A DNA stretch of 64,000 nt from Buxus sempervirens (GCA_947561395.2 OX387193.1:34360255-34424254), one strand, 5' to 3'. Shown: positions 34,001-46,224, counted from the stretch's first letter. Translations and numbers: made by a program. Notes: a model not told the origin generated them from the sequence alone.

Positions 34001-35548
34001 TTCTAACAATATTTTTGATATTTGCAGATTGCTCCCTAGATTTGACCGATTTGACAATGGAGATATTTGCAGATTGCCCCCTGCGCAATTTCGGTTTAAA
34101 CCTTGAGATATTTTAAAGATTTTGGATATTTACGGATTGCCCCTCGAGATATTTTCTTGTGTTTCTCGCCACGTGTGCAGTTTCTTTGCCACAGTGCAGT
34201 TTCCGGCATTGCTGCCCGGAAACTTCAACTGATCATATCTTCTTCATCTGGACTCCGATTCTGACAAACTCAGTTGTGTTAGAACCGTATCGGAGTCCTC
34301 CATCTATTGGGATAGGATTAAGTAGCTGATTTGGGGTCTAGCAGAAAGTCAATTTCTGCTCCCCCTCAAGTTTGACCGGCCTGTAAATCCTTCATCCGGG
34401 CTCCGATTCCAGCAAACTCAGTTGCGTTGGAACCGTGTCGGGATTCTCTATCTATTGAGATAAAGCAAGGTGGCCAATTGTCCCTTGATCAAAAAGTCAA
34501 TTTTTGTCCCCTCAAGGTTTGACTTTTTCCGCTAGGTTTTTGCAATTCCAGCTCTTCCGGGGGTGCAAAAAATGAGGTGCTGACAAACGCATTGCTAATA
34601 AATTCTTTAGACCTGTATTATGATACTCACTTATATTTACTCCTTCCTCGATTAATTTGTAAAAATCCCCAATTTACCCTTGCTTGCTACAATACCAAAC
34701 CACCAACCCCACTAATGAAACTAAATTAACGGATTTGCCCTTTTAATAATTCCTTTTATATTATTTTCTGTTAATTATTTTTCTCTAAATAATTCCCTTT
34801 TCTCTATTTCTAATATTTTCCATTAATTAAACTAATTAACAACAAAAATCTAATATTTTTAATGTTATTAAAAATTCGGGATTTTACATATAATACTAGA
34901 GACATGTCATAATTTTCTGCAACATATTAGTTGAGATTATTATAAGTTTATCTTATGTCAATTCTTTTAGTTGCTTCACTTGAGTTGATCAAGTTCTAAA
35001 CAGGGATTCCAGAACTAATAGAAACCTATGAAAGTTTAATTTGACAATAAAGTTTAAGGAGAGATTTATATTGGGAATATGTAGAAGAAGTTAGCAAACC
35101 TGAAATTTTTGCACTTAGTGGATTACAAAGGGGAGAATGTTGAGCAGATTTTAATCTTAAGGAACTTAAGGCTCTTATTGAGTTATTTAATTTCTTTTCC
35201 TACTTCTGAATTTTCTGAAATGCTATTATAATCTGAACTGTATTTGGTCTTGGATTCTTCGTATGTTCATGGGTTACCGTCGGATAAAAATGTACGTGTT
35301 TTCACTGTATATACCAGTTTTAAATCTCTAATGCTGATGGCTTTAGTGTTTAATTGAAACTGAATTTGGTATTCTTATCTATAAATTGGCTTCTCTTACT
35401 GTAATCATGTTTTATGATAAGTTTACACAGTATGTGATAATTTTTGCCAAAGTATTAGGGCGAGACTTAGTGTGGATCCATAGTCTAGTTGTAAGTGGAA
35501 TTTGTATATTTTGTTTGGATTTAAGTCTAGAGTTCCTTCATGCGTTTC

Positions 35549-35645
35549 CTCCATGATGGAGAGGCCTTCCATGAGGGAAGTACTGCAGCAACTCCGTTTC
35601 CACCATGATGGTGAGGTCTCCTGAGTATTTTCCGCCATGAGGGCG
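35549..35645 (+). repeat. stem-loop array with ATGAK loops (5' LTR)
   Basis: Four hairpins share a 5-base loop and differ in matched stems: CTCC-ATGAT-GGAG (35549-35561), CTTCC-ATGAG-GGAAG (35566-35580), CACC-ATGAT-GGTG (35601-35613) and CGCC-ATGAG-GGCG (35633-35645). The 3' LTR copy at 52261-52357 keeps the last two and has decayed the first two. Confidence 0.8.
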
Positions 35646-35897
35646 ATAAATTGGATGGTGTGAGCTGTTGCAACTTTTTTGACTGGATTGTTTGGAACTC
35701 TAGCGCTTAGCCACACAAAATAGACAAACTTCATGAGTCCCACTATATATTGTTTTCCGAATTTGATTTTGTTATGGGATGTGATTGAAAATGTATTTCC
35801 GAGGTTAGTCAGATTAATCGAGGTTAACTGTAAACTAAATATATTACAACTTATGCATGATTTAGAATTATTGTAAATGTATTTCCTTGCATGCATT

Positions 35898-35946
35898 TGC
35901 TACTTGCTGAGATATTCGTATCTCACCGTTTTGATTTTGTTTTCAA
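35898..35946 (+). promoter_or_regulatory. conserved LTR hairpin module (5' LTR)
   Basis: TGCTACTTGC (35898-35907) is followed directly by TGAGATA-TTCG-TATCTCA (35908-35925), then a T-rich run. In the 3' LTR the run ends in TTCTCAG (52652-52658), a good acceptor. Here the same place reads TTTTCAA, so the acceptor-like AG is lost. Confidence 0.6.
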
Positions 35947-36269
35947 ATCTCGGTGAGGACGATACTAGGGGTGCTGATATTCCGGCCGACTATCCGGAGT
36001 ATTGCGTGGAGGATTATTTCATGGAGTAGAGATTTGTTATAGTTGTTTAGACTCTATTTTTGGATATTGCGAGTTGTATTCTTGGATGTTTTTGTAATTC
36101 TTTGGGATGGTGATTGGGATTATTAGTGAACCATTACTCTTGTATTTGAATTTCCAATCCTTTTATTTCACATTTTCCATACTCTGTTAGATCCTGTGGA
36201 TTATAGTTAACACATTTGGGTATGAGTTATGGTTATTCGACGTAACCCGGATCTGGGGCGTTACAGAGA

Positions 36270-36281
36270 TGGTATTAGAGC
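36270..36281 (+). promoter_or_regulatory. primer binding site
   Basis: TGGTATTAGAGC lies 4 bases after the LTR end. It differs by one C-to-T change from TGGTATCAGAGC, the site complementary to initiator tRNA-Met used by most plant gypsy elements. Confidence 0.85.
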
Positions 36282-36415
36282 TATAGAGTATATAATAAGG
36301 AACATGAAATAAAAACACCTATTGGATGGCCTTAGGGATTGTTTGTACGCTAGATAGCACCTAGGAATGATAAGGAGAGATCCTATCTAATTAAAATTTT
36401 GTTGTTTGCAGCGAT

Positions 36416-37480
36416 ATGGCTGGTAGAGGTTGACCAGTTACTCGGGCACGCACCCCAGCAGCACGCCAAGAGGAGGATTTGCATGGAAAGGTGCATGAGC
36501 AGCCCCACATTCCTGTTTAGGATCAGCAGATACCACAGCCTCAGGCACCACGTGAGGCACCTCCTCAGAGAGGAGATGATATATGAATTGCTGTGGGTAC
36601 TCTCACCCAGCTCTTGGCCATGGAAGGAAAGGAAAGGATGAGCCAGACCGGCAATGGGAATGGCCACCAAAATGGTCATGGTCAGGCAGAGGTGCAGATG
36701 GGTCGTACTAATGGGCAATGGCAGCCCCTTAGAGAATTGGAGCAGTTCCAAAAGATGGAACCTCCTACGTTTAGAGGAGTGCCAGATCCTCTGGAGGCTG
36801 AGGGTTGGATACAAAGGATCGAGAGGATCCTGGACGTGATGCAGTCCACGAAGGAGAGCCGAGTTAGGCTTGCCACTTTAATGTCAGAAGGGGAGGCCTA
36901 TCACTGGTGGCATAGTGTACTGAGGAGGGAGGCCCAGGATGTGCATATGGTTTGGGGCCAATTCAGGGAGTTATTTTACGGCCACTATTTCACAGTTGAG
37001 TTCCGCCTGAGTAAGGCGAGAGAGTTTATGCATATCTCTCAGGGCGAACTTACAGTAGCTCAGTATGAGGCGAGATTTGAGGATTTGTCTAGATTTGTGC
37101 CTCATATTGTAGCGATGGAGGAGCAAAGGATACAATACTTTGAGGAGGGCTTGAAGCCGGAGATACAGGACTGGGTATTGGTATTCTTGTGCACTTAGTT
37201 TGATGAGTTGGTCCGGAGAGTAGAGAGAGCCGAGAGGTTGCTACAGAGGAGCAGGACTGAGTCTAGCAGAGCCCAAGTACCCACCAGATTCAGTATTGAG
37301 TAGAGGGATGTCCCTGGAAGGGACAGAGGCTGAGATTTGAGGGTCAGGGAGGACAGCAGAGAGATGGATGCCATAGTTGTGGTCGGAGGCATGTACCAGG
37401 GCCATGTATTTCCCCACCTGGTGCTTGCTTTCGATGTGGCCAGATGGGACACCGGGTGGCAGAGTGCACATACCCAGCTA
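36416..37480 (+). pseudogene. gag: gag (capsid/nucleocapsid) of Tekay-type element, broken
   Basis: The gag polyprotein forms the particle and binds element RNA. The frame likely starts at ATG 36416 (MAGRG), but the sixth codon is TGA and TAG/TGA stops follow before a long open part, 36593-37198. That part holds the retrotransposon gag domain: PTFRGVPDPLEAEGWI, then YHWWHSV and FYGHYFTVEFRLSKAREFM. A TAG ends it (FLCT, stop), yet the frame continues FDELVRRVERAERL. After a frameshift near 37340, a CCHC zinc knuckle CFRCGQMGHRVAEC is readable at 37426-37467. Most stops fit C-to-T change of CGA or CAG. Confidence 0.9.
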
Positions 37481-37689
37481 CATATCAGCTTCTGTAGACC
37501 AATACCATATTTGCATCGCAGAGAGATGTGGCACCATATCGTTTTTAGAGGCAGAGGCCTGGTGATGAGAGGCTTGTACCACCAGCACCTATTGGGCAGA
37601 GGCAGCCAGATAGAGCTCCTAGAGGTAGAGAGGTACCACCTAGATCCGATCAGAGGCAGACTGCACCAGTAGCTCAAGGGTAGTAGACA

Positions 37690-38150
37690 TTGGGTGTTTG
37701 TTGTTGGTGCTCAGGAGGAGGAGTAGCGAGATGCCCCGCAAATGGTTGGAGGTATTATTTATATTGCTAGGAGATTTGTTATTTGTTATTTGCTTATTTG
37801 ATTTCAGAGCATCTCTTTCCTTTATTACTGCATGTTGTGCTATTCGGATTGGATTATTATTTGAGATTATGGATACTTCTATGACTGTGCACACACCATT
37901 GGGAGAGTCCACTAGTGTACATAATGTATATAAAGATTGTCTGATTAGACTAGGATTGTTGGAGGTGCCAGGGGATCTGATAGCATTGGATTTTGGGGAA
38001 TTAGATTTTATATTAGGCATTTATTGACTGTTTAGACATCACATTAGTATTGACTATTTTAGAGGTACTATCACAGTTAGTCAGCCAGACCAGCCAGTGT
38101 TCTGTTTCCGATGTGAAGGGTTATCCAGTAGAGTGTAGTTGGTAGCCTCT
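37690..38150 (+). pseudogene. aspartic protease domain, active site lost
   Basis: The protease would cut the polyprotein. The readable part runs from LFVICLFDFRASLSFI to LIALDFGELDFILGI and then RHHISIDYFRGTITVSQ after a stop (38027). The usual D-S/T-G triad reads D-F-R: an inserted T and a lost G nearby restore the frame on either side but remove the catalytic glycine context. The expected MDW after ILG reads IY-stop, as from TGG to TGA. The link to gag upstream is frameshifted. Confidence 0.8.
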
Positions 38151-38194
38151 ATTGTGTTAGAGGAGCTGAAGGAAGATACCCTAGTATTGCTGAT

Positions 38195-39545
38195 GTGCCT
38201 GTGGTCAATGAGTACCCAGATGTATTCCCGGATGACTTGCTAGGATTGCCACCACTTAGGGAGGTCGATTTTTGGATTCGACTCCTACCTGGCACAGCAC
38301 CAGTGTCTAGACCACCTTACAGAATGGCTCAGCCAGATTATGTAGAGCTGAAAAAGCAAGTGGATGAGTTACTGGAGAAGGGATATATTAGACCGAGCGT
38401 GTCACCTTGGGGTGTGTCGGTTTTGTTTGTACAGAAGAAGATGGATCCATGTGGATGTGCATCGATTATCGTCGGTTGAATCAGGTGACGATTAAGAATA
38501 AGTATCCACTACCCCGTAAAGATGAATTATTTGATCAGTTGAGGGGTGCATCATGGTTTTCTAAGATTGATCTCCGATCTGGATACCATCAGTTGCGAGT
38601 TGCAACGGAGGATATAGATAAGACAACATTCTGCACTAGATATGGACATATGAGTTCCTAGTCATGCCATTTGGACTGACTAATGCCCCAGCTGTCTTCT
38701 TGGAACTTATGAATCGTGTATTCCATCCTTACCTCGATAGCTTTGTGGTAGTGTTTATCGACGATATACTGGTGTATTCTCACAGTAGAGAGGAGCATGC
38801 CCAGCATCTCAGGATAGTTTTGTCGACTTTGAGAGATCATCGCTTGAATGCCAAATTCAACAAGTGTCAGTTTTGGCTACCGAGGATCACATTTCTTGGG
38901 CATATCATTTCTAGAGAGGGAGTTGCTGTGGACCCAGGTAAGGTTCAGGCAGTAATAGACTGGCCTAGACCCACCACCGTGACTGAGGTGTGTAGTTTTC
39001 TGGGTATGGCTGGTTATTATCGGAGATTTATAGAGAATTTCTCTAGAATAGCCGATCCTTTATCAAATTTGACTAAGAACGCAGTAAAGTTCAGTTGGGA
39101 GGATAGCTGTGTGCAGAGCTTCCAGGAGCTAAAACGGAGATTGACCGAGGCTCCAGTATTGATCATACCTTCGGTGAATGAAGGATTCTCTATCTACTGC
39201 GATGCATCTCGAGTTGGTTTAGGCTGTGTGCTCATGCAGCAGAGGAGAGTTGTAGCGTATGCATCATGACTGTAGCGTCCTCATGAGAGGAACTATCCCA
39301 CCCATGACTTGGAGCTAGTTGCTATAGTATTTGCACTTAAGATATGGCGGCATTACTTATATGGGGTACAGTTTGAGATCTTCTCTTATCATAAGAGCCT
39401 GAGATACATATTCTCACAGAGGGATCTTAACATGAGGCAGAGGAGGTGGATGGATCTTCTAAAGGACTATGACTTCACACTTCAGTACCATCCAGGCAAG
39501 GCAAATGTAGTTGCTCATGCCTTAAACCGTAGAGGTGTTTTGGAG
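38195..39545 (+). pseudogene. reverse transcriptase and RNase H, frameshifted
   Basis: The enzyme copies element RNA to DNA. The RT starts near YPDVFPDDLLGLPPLREVDF and is readable through [31 protein letters not shown] and [11 protein letters not shown], which holds the two catalytic aspartates. One-base losses near 38445 and 38655 put it in three frames. RNase H follows, with [13 protein letters not shown] and HDLELVAIVFALKIWRHYL. Two stops at 39267-39275 separate these parts. The later RNase H aspartates are changed: SYHKSL for TDHKSL, and HALNRR for DALSR. The domain order RT, RNase H, integrase shows a gypsy element. Confidence 0.93.
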
Positions 39546-40350
39546 GACCAGATAGCTAGTTTGGCTTCTTTCATGGTTAGTCAGTGCAGCTTGGTGGATA
39601 CTATCAGGAATTGGCCATGTGAGTTTGTTTCTCAGGGGGATGGCAGGATTGTATCTAGAGTTCATGCAGAGCTAGATCTGATTCAGCGTATTAGAGAGGG
39701 GCATTTGTCTGACTCAGGTTTACAGCACACTAAGGAATTAGTAGAGAAAGGGGATGACACTGTTAGGGATTTTGATGTCCGTGATGGCATGATGAGATTT
39801 AGAGGCAGGATCTATGTACCAGATGATGTAGAGATTCGTAGAGTGATTTTGGAGGAGGGTCACAAGTCCAGATATGCAGTGCATCCAGGGAGCACGAAAA
39901 TGTATAGGAATTTGAAAGCTGTATATTGGTGGTCTGGGATGAAGAAGGACATAGCAGATATGTGTCCAGATGCCTAGTATGTCAACAGGTCAAGGCAGAG
40001 CACCGTAGACCTCTAGGGTTATTACACCCATTGCCCGTTCCTGACTGGAAATAGGAGCACATCACTATGGATTTTGTATCTGGGTTACCAGTCACTATGA
40101 AGAGGCAGGATGCTATCTGGGTGATCGTAGATCGATTGACCAAATCATCCCATTACCTTCCTATCCATACTACCCAAAGTTTAGATGCTTTAGTGGAGAT
40201 GTATATTTGGGAGATTGTACGCTTGCATGGGGTGCCAATCTCCATCGTATCAGATAGAGATTCCCGATTTACATCCCAGTTTTGGAAGAGTTTTCAGGAG
40301 TCTATGGGTACTCGATTATGTTTTAGCACCAGTTATCACCCGAACATAGA
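39546..40350 (+). pseudogene. integrase, N-terminal zinc and catalytic core, part 1
   Basis: Integrase joins element DNA to the host chromosome. The HHCC zinc module is visible as H-KSRYAV-H and, after a frameshift near 39968, CLVCQQVKAEHRRP. WK-stop-EH then leads into [11 protein letters not shown] (first catalytic D) and [13 protein letters not shown] (second D). The frame breaks after YHPNID at 40350, where a 7-kb insertion enters just before the segment that should carry the catalytic glutamate. The rest continues at 47366. Confidence 0.92.
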
Positions 40351-40913
40351 TGTCTAAGCACCTCATTTTTGCGCCCCCGGATGTGCTGGAAATGTGAAGC
40401 CTAGCTGAAAAGTCAAACCCTAAGGGGGCAAAAGTTGACTTTTTGATCAAGTGATAATTGGCCACCTTGCTTTATCTTAGTAGATAGAGAATCCCGACAT
40501 GGTTCCAACGCAACTAAGTTTTCTAGAATCGAAGCCCGAATGAAGGATTTATAGGCCGGTCAAACTTAAGGGGGAGCAGAAATTGACTTTCTACTAAACC
40601 CCAGATCAACTGCTGAGCCCTAACCCAATGAATAGAGGACTCTAATACGGTTCTAACGCTATAGAGTTTGCCAGAATCGGAGTCCGGATGAAGAAGCTAT
40701 GAGCAGTTGAAGTTCTAGGGCAGCAATGCTGGAAACTGCACACGTGGCGAGAGAGCAGATAAATATCTCGGGGATTAATCCGTGAATACTCAATTGATGT
40801 GAAAATATCTCAGGGATTAATCTGCAAATAGCCAGGGGCAATCTACGATTATCTCGGTTGTCAAATCGATCAAATCCGGGGGGCAATCTGTAAATATAAA
40901 AAATTCTCCTTTT

Positions 40914-41186
40914 TGTATCCGACATAATATGTCGAATATGCATATATTTCTTTATAGCCGACATAGTATGCCGGATACAAAAGATCTCCGCCGAAATCTT
41001 GTCAGATTTTCCAACAGATTTTCTGACGGAATTTAATGTTTGAATTTAATGTCGGAATTTAATTTTCCGACATAGTATGCCGGATACAAAAGAACACCTA
41101 GTGTATTTGGCCTCCATGGCCAGATACACACACCATCTTGTGTATCCAGCCATGAAGGCCGGATACAAAACCCTGTCTATAAAAAG
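40914..41186 (+). repeat. TGTATCCGGC-type palindrome array and TATA box
   Basis: Five palindromes lie here: CGACAT-AAT-ATGTCG (40920-40934), GCCGACATAGTATGCCGG (near 40958), a second copy of it (near 41067), TGTATTTGGCC/GGCCAGATACA (41102-41128) and TGTATCCAGCC/GGCCGGATACA (41141-41167). TATAAAAAG at 41178-41186 follows the last one by 10 bp. Confidence 0.75.
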
Positions 41187-42617
41187 GCCAACAACCCCCC
41201 GGCCGAGAGTTGCTGGCCTTACTCCCTTTCCCCCCACCTTAGCTGATCTGAACCCTTCCCCTTTTTGCTTACTTTGCCTCCACCACCTCCCTACACTACC
41301 TTAAGGTCATTCCATCCCTTGTTCCCCTCTTCTTCCTTCATTCTCTCACTCAAACCAAAGGAGGAAGCTGCTGTTGGTGTCACAAGGAGGAGTTCCAGCA
41401 CCTGGCTTTGCTTCAAAGGAGCTCCATACCTTGCTCCAAGACTTCCACACCCCCCAGTCTCTAAGGCAGGAGATAAGGTATGTGCAGCTTTAAGGAGAGG
41501 ATGAGAGGTTTTCCATACACTGCCGAGTCATTCAAGTTGCTGTTTTGGGTTTGTTTTAATTATTTTTGGGGGAGCATGTTCCCCCTTGCATGATGATCCT
41601 TTGTACCACTACTTAAACCCCCTTCTCTCCCCTTCTTACTGATTTGATTTTCTGCTTAATAAGTTGCTGCTTTTGGGTGTTTAATTGTTGTGAGGATGCA
41701 TGCTAATGATAAGTTGTCCCTGGGCCTGATTCCAGCATGTTCCCCTCCCTTAGTTTACTGTTTTTGGTGTTTTCAACATGCTCCCCCTACCCCATAGCTT
41801 TGTTGTGGTTGTACCTTTCATGGTGCCTCTGATTTGTGTTAAAGGTATGCCCCCCTTTACTCCATGACCCCCCTGTTATGACATGCATGGGTTGCTGTTA
41901 GTAACAATAGCAGCTCTCCCTTGCCCCTTGCTGTTTTGCACCTATTGTAAATGCCTCTCTCTTCTTACTTAGTTGATGGTATGCTTGTTGACATGCTACT
42001 ATTGCCTGCCATTAACATGACCCTCACTCCCCAAACACTTTGCTGCCTCCACATGTTCCTTCACCCCACTTTTATCATCACTTACAACCCCTTAGCATGC
42101 TTTTGCTCAGTGCTAATAACATGTCATTTTCTTTACCTATTTAGCTTGCTGTTTTGATAGTGTTAGCATGACCCCTTATCTCCTGCTCTCTTTGCTGTCC
42201 CAGCATGTTTAAGCCCCCACACCCTCCCTTAGTTCAGTCCCCTAGCACCATGTATGAAGGTTCACCTCCCACCTTTTCTTTTGATGTTGGTAACAGCCCC
42301 TTTTAGCCTGCCTAAACCCCCAGGACAACTACTGTTTCCAGCAGATCTGCTCACTTGTTTACACTCCCAAATCCAACCTGTTAAGTCCCGTGCATGAAGG
42401 CAGCCCTTCCCCTGTCCCCATGTATCTCCCACCCTCATTAGTACGTGAGAATCCCCCACAATAGCTGCTGTCCCCGTCTTACTACAGCAGGTTTTTATTT
42501 CCTTTTTTTGTTTGTGCTTACATGAGATGTGTTATTGCTGAGCACTATGCATGAAGGCCCCCTCTCACACATCATCTTTAATCTTTATGTTATTTCCAGA
42601 CCTTTAACCATGTCTTG

Positions 42618-45606
42618 TGTAAAACCCCGATTTTTCACCTAATAAATAAATAAATAATAAATAAAAGAAAATATGAGTTAAGTCCTAGTTAAAATAAAAA
42701 GTGAAGATTTAGAGGATAATTAATTCAAATAAGTTCTAAGTTGAAGATAAAGAAAGAATTTTAATGAAATTAGCCTAAAAGAATAAAAAGGGTATTTTGG
42801 TAATTTCCAGAAAAGGGAAATTAGTGAATAGATCATCAAATAATAATTAGAATTAGAAAATAGAAGAAAACAAATTATTTTGACAAGTTAGAAATTAAAA
42901 GAAATTAATAAAAGCCTAAAATAGGGAAAAAGGGTAATTAGGAGATTTCACGTCTTAATTTGGAGAAAATAAGGTTTTAGGTGATAATAATGTTTAATTA
43001 AATATTTTGCACGAAAATAGTTTATTTTCATGAGTTTAGATAATAAGAAACTTAATTAGTATTGTTTAAGTAGAAAAATAGAAGGTGGAGAAAAAGTAAG
43101 AATTAAATTAGAAAGGATTAGACATTAACTAGACCATGGTTGGGTTAGACCAAATTAAGTTAGCCAATTAGGGTTTGTTTAGGATTTCTAAAGCCTAATA
43201 TAAATAGGAGACTAAGGTTAGACAAGAGTGAATTTTCGTGGGTTTCTTATGGAGAGAAAAGAGGGAGAGAAAGGAAGGAGGTCTCTAATGGAGGTGTCTG
43301 ACCAGCCACCATCAAAACGTGATCGGGGAAAATCCGTACGGTGGATCGTCTTCAAATTTTGAGGTTTTGTTCGTGACTGATAAAACTACATTGTGAACGG
43401 TGGAGATTTGAATTGGAAGAGTCTAGCTTGGTACGGTTGGGAGCAACATTCTGGTCCAGAATTAGAAGGTGCAATGAAAGAAGGATTTAGCGTATAAGGC
43501 AAGTAGTAACCCTTGGAAAACGTGAGGAATTGCATGATTTTGATTTCTGTGATTTCTGTGTATTTACATGGAATCAAATTGTATATATTTTAGTGTTTGG
43601 TGTTCTTGAAGGATTTGTTGAAATAATGGAGAAAACTTGGTTTGATCATGAAATAAATTATAGGATGGTATTTAATTAATAAGAATTGATCTAGAAGGCT
43701 TTAGGAATGTTTTAGAATGTTATTAGATTAATTTAGACCAAAGAAACATATGGCAAAGGCATAAAAATCAGAACTTTAGAAATCTGGAAAATTCTGTTAA
43801 AAATTGCACGAGCGCCTAGGATCGCCTAGGATCGCCCAGCCCTGTAGAGGTAGGCGCTCTAAGTAAAAATTGTAGATTTTGGGAATTTTGTAATTCGAAT
43901 AAATATCCAATAATTCTTATGATTAGTTAAGCATGTTAGCATCTTTATAAGGACCTAATTAAGCTATAAAAAATTATAAAATTAATTGGGAAAGATTAAG
44001 CAATAAATAGAAGGTTATAATGAAAGGATTGTTTATAAGAGAGTCAAAGGATATGGATATTGCTAGAAATAATACTACTGAAATTTATAGCTTACAAACA
44101 TCTTTTAAACTTCATTCTAGGTCTGTAGAACATGCTTGAAAAATAAAATACAGAAAATTCAAATAGAAACTAGCTTAGGTGCTAAGGTAGGAAATTGGAT
44201 TCTAATAAAAGGATTAAGAAGGAAAAGTTCAAGCATGATTTGATTTACTTTTATTTGGGCTTTAAATATGAATATTGGCTACTGGATTTGCATAAACTTT
44301 AATTTGCATCGAACATATGATTCATGGGTTTATTTTGAATATAATTAAAGAATTGCATCTGTTATCATGCAAAAGGCTTTTTTTTGGATTATTGAGGATT
44401 GAAACATGGTTTCCACTTGGAATTGAATACTTTGGTATGGATTGGTATGTGGTATGATATTGTTCTCTTTAATTTTATGGTTGGGTGATACGGCTTCTGT
44501 GGTAGAGTTTGATACTATCTTTTACGGCAGAGATGGGTAATCCTCTGTGTAGAGATGTGTAATCCTTTACGGGTAAAAGTGTGTATGCCTCCTACATTAG
44601 CGTGTCCTCCCGTATGTGGTTTTATCGTGGTTTGTGTCAGTGGGCTTAGCTGTATATGGATCCATAGTTTTGGCTGGTTAGCTAAGTGGTATTTAGTTTG
44701 GGTTGATTTACTCCTATATTGCGAGCGCGCTTCCCTTTGCAAGTTAGTTTGCTCTGGGAGGGTCCTATGTCTGGAGGGACACCCCGGTGAGCCGCTGGTG
44801 ATTCCCTGTACATGTGGATAAGCGACCACACTCCATGTATTGATTCTGGTGCTGCATGCTGGTGGTACGTCCAACTCTGCAGGGTTCGTGCGCAATAAGT
44901 CGGTGACTACGGCTCTTGCCTAAGCTGCGCTGCATGGGGCTTGAGTATCATCAAGTAGCACTGCCCCTAAGCCGCACGGTGGAACATCATTTAGTAGAGT
45001 GTCATCTCAAATACTTATCATCTTTGTGAGTCCTGCAATGGCACGTGTTTTGTCACTTTTGTCGGTTTTACCTCGTTAACATCAAGAGACTGGTATTTAT
45101 ACATGATCATATGTTTCATCGTCTTATTTGGAATTGCCATGAATAACTTGGATTTCTCGTCTTATCGTTGATTAATCGAATACCTCATGACTATTTGCTT
45201 ATATTGGACTGTTTCAAATTGCATGCACCTGCTACTTGCTGAGATGTAAATCTCACTCCGTTTTCCCCTATATTTTTCAGGTTGCTTGGAGAGATCGCGA
45301 AGATGGGGTTTTAATTTGATGGGTAGAATTATAATTGGTATTAATGTCACATGTTGATTAGATAAACTTAATTGTAAATTGAATTGAATATATTGATTAA
45401 AGAATTGTTTATTTTATTTGGCCACCATAACTCTGATGTAATTGATTTATAAATTTTAAAATTATTGTGAATCTTGGTATGTATCTGACCCCAGCTTCGT
45501 GGTAACATCTCGAGTTTGATTGTTGAATCGGACTTGGGTTGTTACAGTAGCGAACCGGGTTCGGGTTGGGTGCTGGTTTGCACTGACCCGGGTTCGGGGC
45601 GTTACA
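42618..45606 (+). mobile_element. solo LTR, plus strand
   Basis: It starts TGTAAAACCCCG, ends GGGTTCGGGGCGTTACA, and is flanked by a perfect TCTTG at 42613-42617 and 45607-45611. It is 2989 bp with no coding sequence. It has TATA-like ATATAAATAGG near 43197, GCAAGTAGTA (43499-43508), a short GC-rich block near 43808-43858, TGCTACTTGC (45230-45239), hairpin TGAGAT-GTAA-ATCTCA (45240-45255) and acceptor-like TTTTTCAG near 45280. Confidence 0.92.
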
Positions 45607-46224
45607 TCTTGCCCCCCCCCCTCGTTATTAGTTGCTGTTTTGTATTTCCACAGCATGATGTTTATCATTTCTAATACACTTGTATAACATGCCTTTACAT
45701 TTGCACACACCAAGTGCATGAACATGTTCACACCTTAGTGACCTAGTAGGCTGCCTTCCCTTGTGCCACCATCTCCACTTGCACAAACTTGAGCCCGGAC
45801 ACCTGCTGTCCTCGTGTTTGGTGTATAGAGATGCGCTTGATAGTTTCTCTTGGACTCGAGCGTGCTTAGGTGCTTGTTGATTGCATTTTTGGATGACCAT
45901 TGCACTTGCTGTTCTGATTGGATCAAGAGACCAAAACAGGGACCAAGAAGTCCCTGCTTAATTGCTGCATGTGGCTCAAATGGGAGGCAGCACCCCATGC
46001 CTCCCTCCTCCTTTTTCTTTGCTGCAAAACCCTCCAAAAGACCAAGTGTTGGGGTGTTCCTTCATCCCCTGAACCTATGCGGGCCTTCACAGAGGCCGAC
46101 GAAGCCTTAGTACCCTCCTCGGGAGCCCAAGAGCATGACCCCCACAAGAAAACCCAAAAAACAACATGAAGGGTGCTGATCCGACAACACAGGTCAAATC
46201 AGCTACCCCCTGTGTGTAGTCGAT

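Larger units (their letters stand above)
28823..34585 (-). mobile_element. Tat/Ogre-like LTR, minus strand, with nested solo LTR
   Basis: The right end AGGTGCTGACA gives the minus-strand start TGTCAGCACCTCATTTTT, as at 40351. The left end TGGCACACGG matches the 'tgtgcgcc...ca' end of the other copies. After removal of 29750-32263 it is about 3.24 kb. The left part has the block 'ggagtcgccac' (28896) and 'gtctgtagacacccc' (28999-29013). No clean target duplication was found (AACGC on the right is not repeated on the left). The TATA box on the minus strand is at 33746-33739. Confidence 0.75.
26352..34888 (-). mobile_element. solo LTR in the 5' LTR, minus strand, itself interrupted
   Basis: Plus-strand ends are TGTAATGCCCCAG and GGGATTTTACA, with a perfect TATAA duplication at 26347-26351 and 34889-34893. 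The uninterrupted 3' LTR (51601 onward) shows the empty site 'gatataatactagag'. Without the insert 28823-34585 it is about 2.77 kb. It carries stem-loop arrays at 26930-27040 and 27225-27365, the hairpin at 26587-26604, and donor-like GTGAGTAGCA reading minus at 28369-28360. Confidence 0.9.
25098..36265 (+). mobile_element. 5' LTR of the Tekay-type element (interrupted)
   Basis: It starts TGTAAAATCCATAATTTT and ends GGATCTGGGGCGTTACA, followed by a primer binding site. The two parts are 25098-26351 and 34894-36265, about 2.63 kb after the insert is removed. They align closely with the 3' LTR at 50352-56272. One visible difference is the (TTCG)n tract near 25420, which has one more unit here than near 50675. 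Confidence 0.9.

Noticed and set aside
28818-34590. Target duplication for the minus-strand Tat/Ogre-like LTR at 28823-34585
   Set aside because: AACGC right of 34585 has no counterpart left of 28823, so the boundary there may be altered.
35423-35896. 157-codon minus-strand ORF repeated at 52135-52608 with close protein similarity
   Set aside because: Both copies are the same place in the two LTRs of one element, so similarity comes from the LTR pair. The sequence crosses the hairpin array and is not protein-like.
37195-37677. 160-codon minus-strand ORF
   Set aside because: It is antisense to the gag zinc-knuckle region of the gypsy element and is a shadow of that coding sequence.
44515-44895. 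126-codon minus-strand ORF
   Set aside because: It is inside the solo LTR 42618-45606, over its repeat-rich interval. No homologue recognised and no matching frame in related LTRs.
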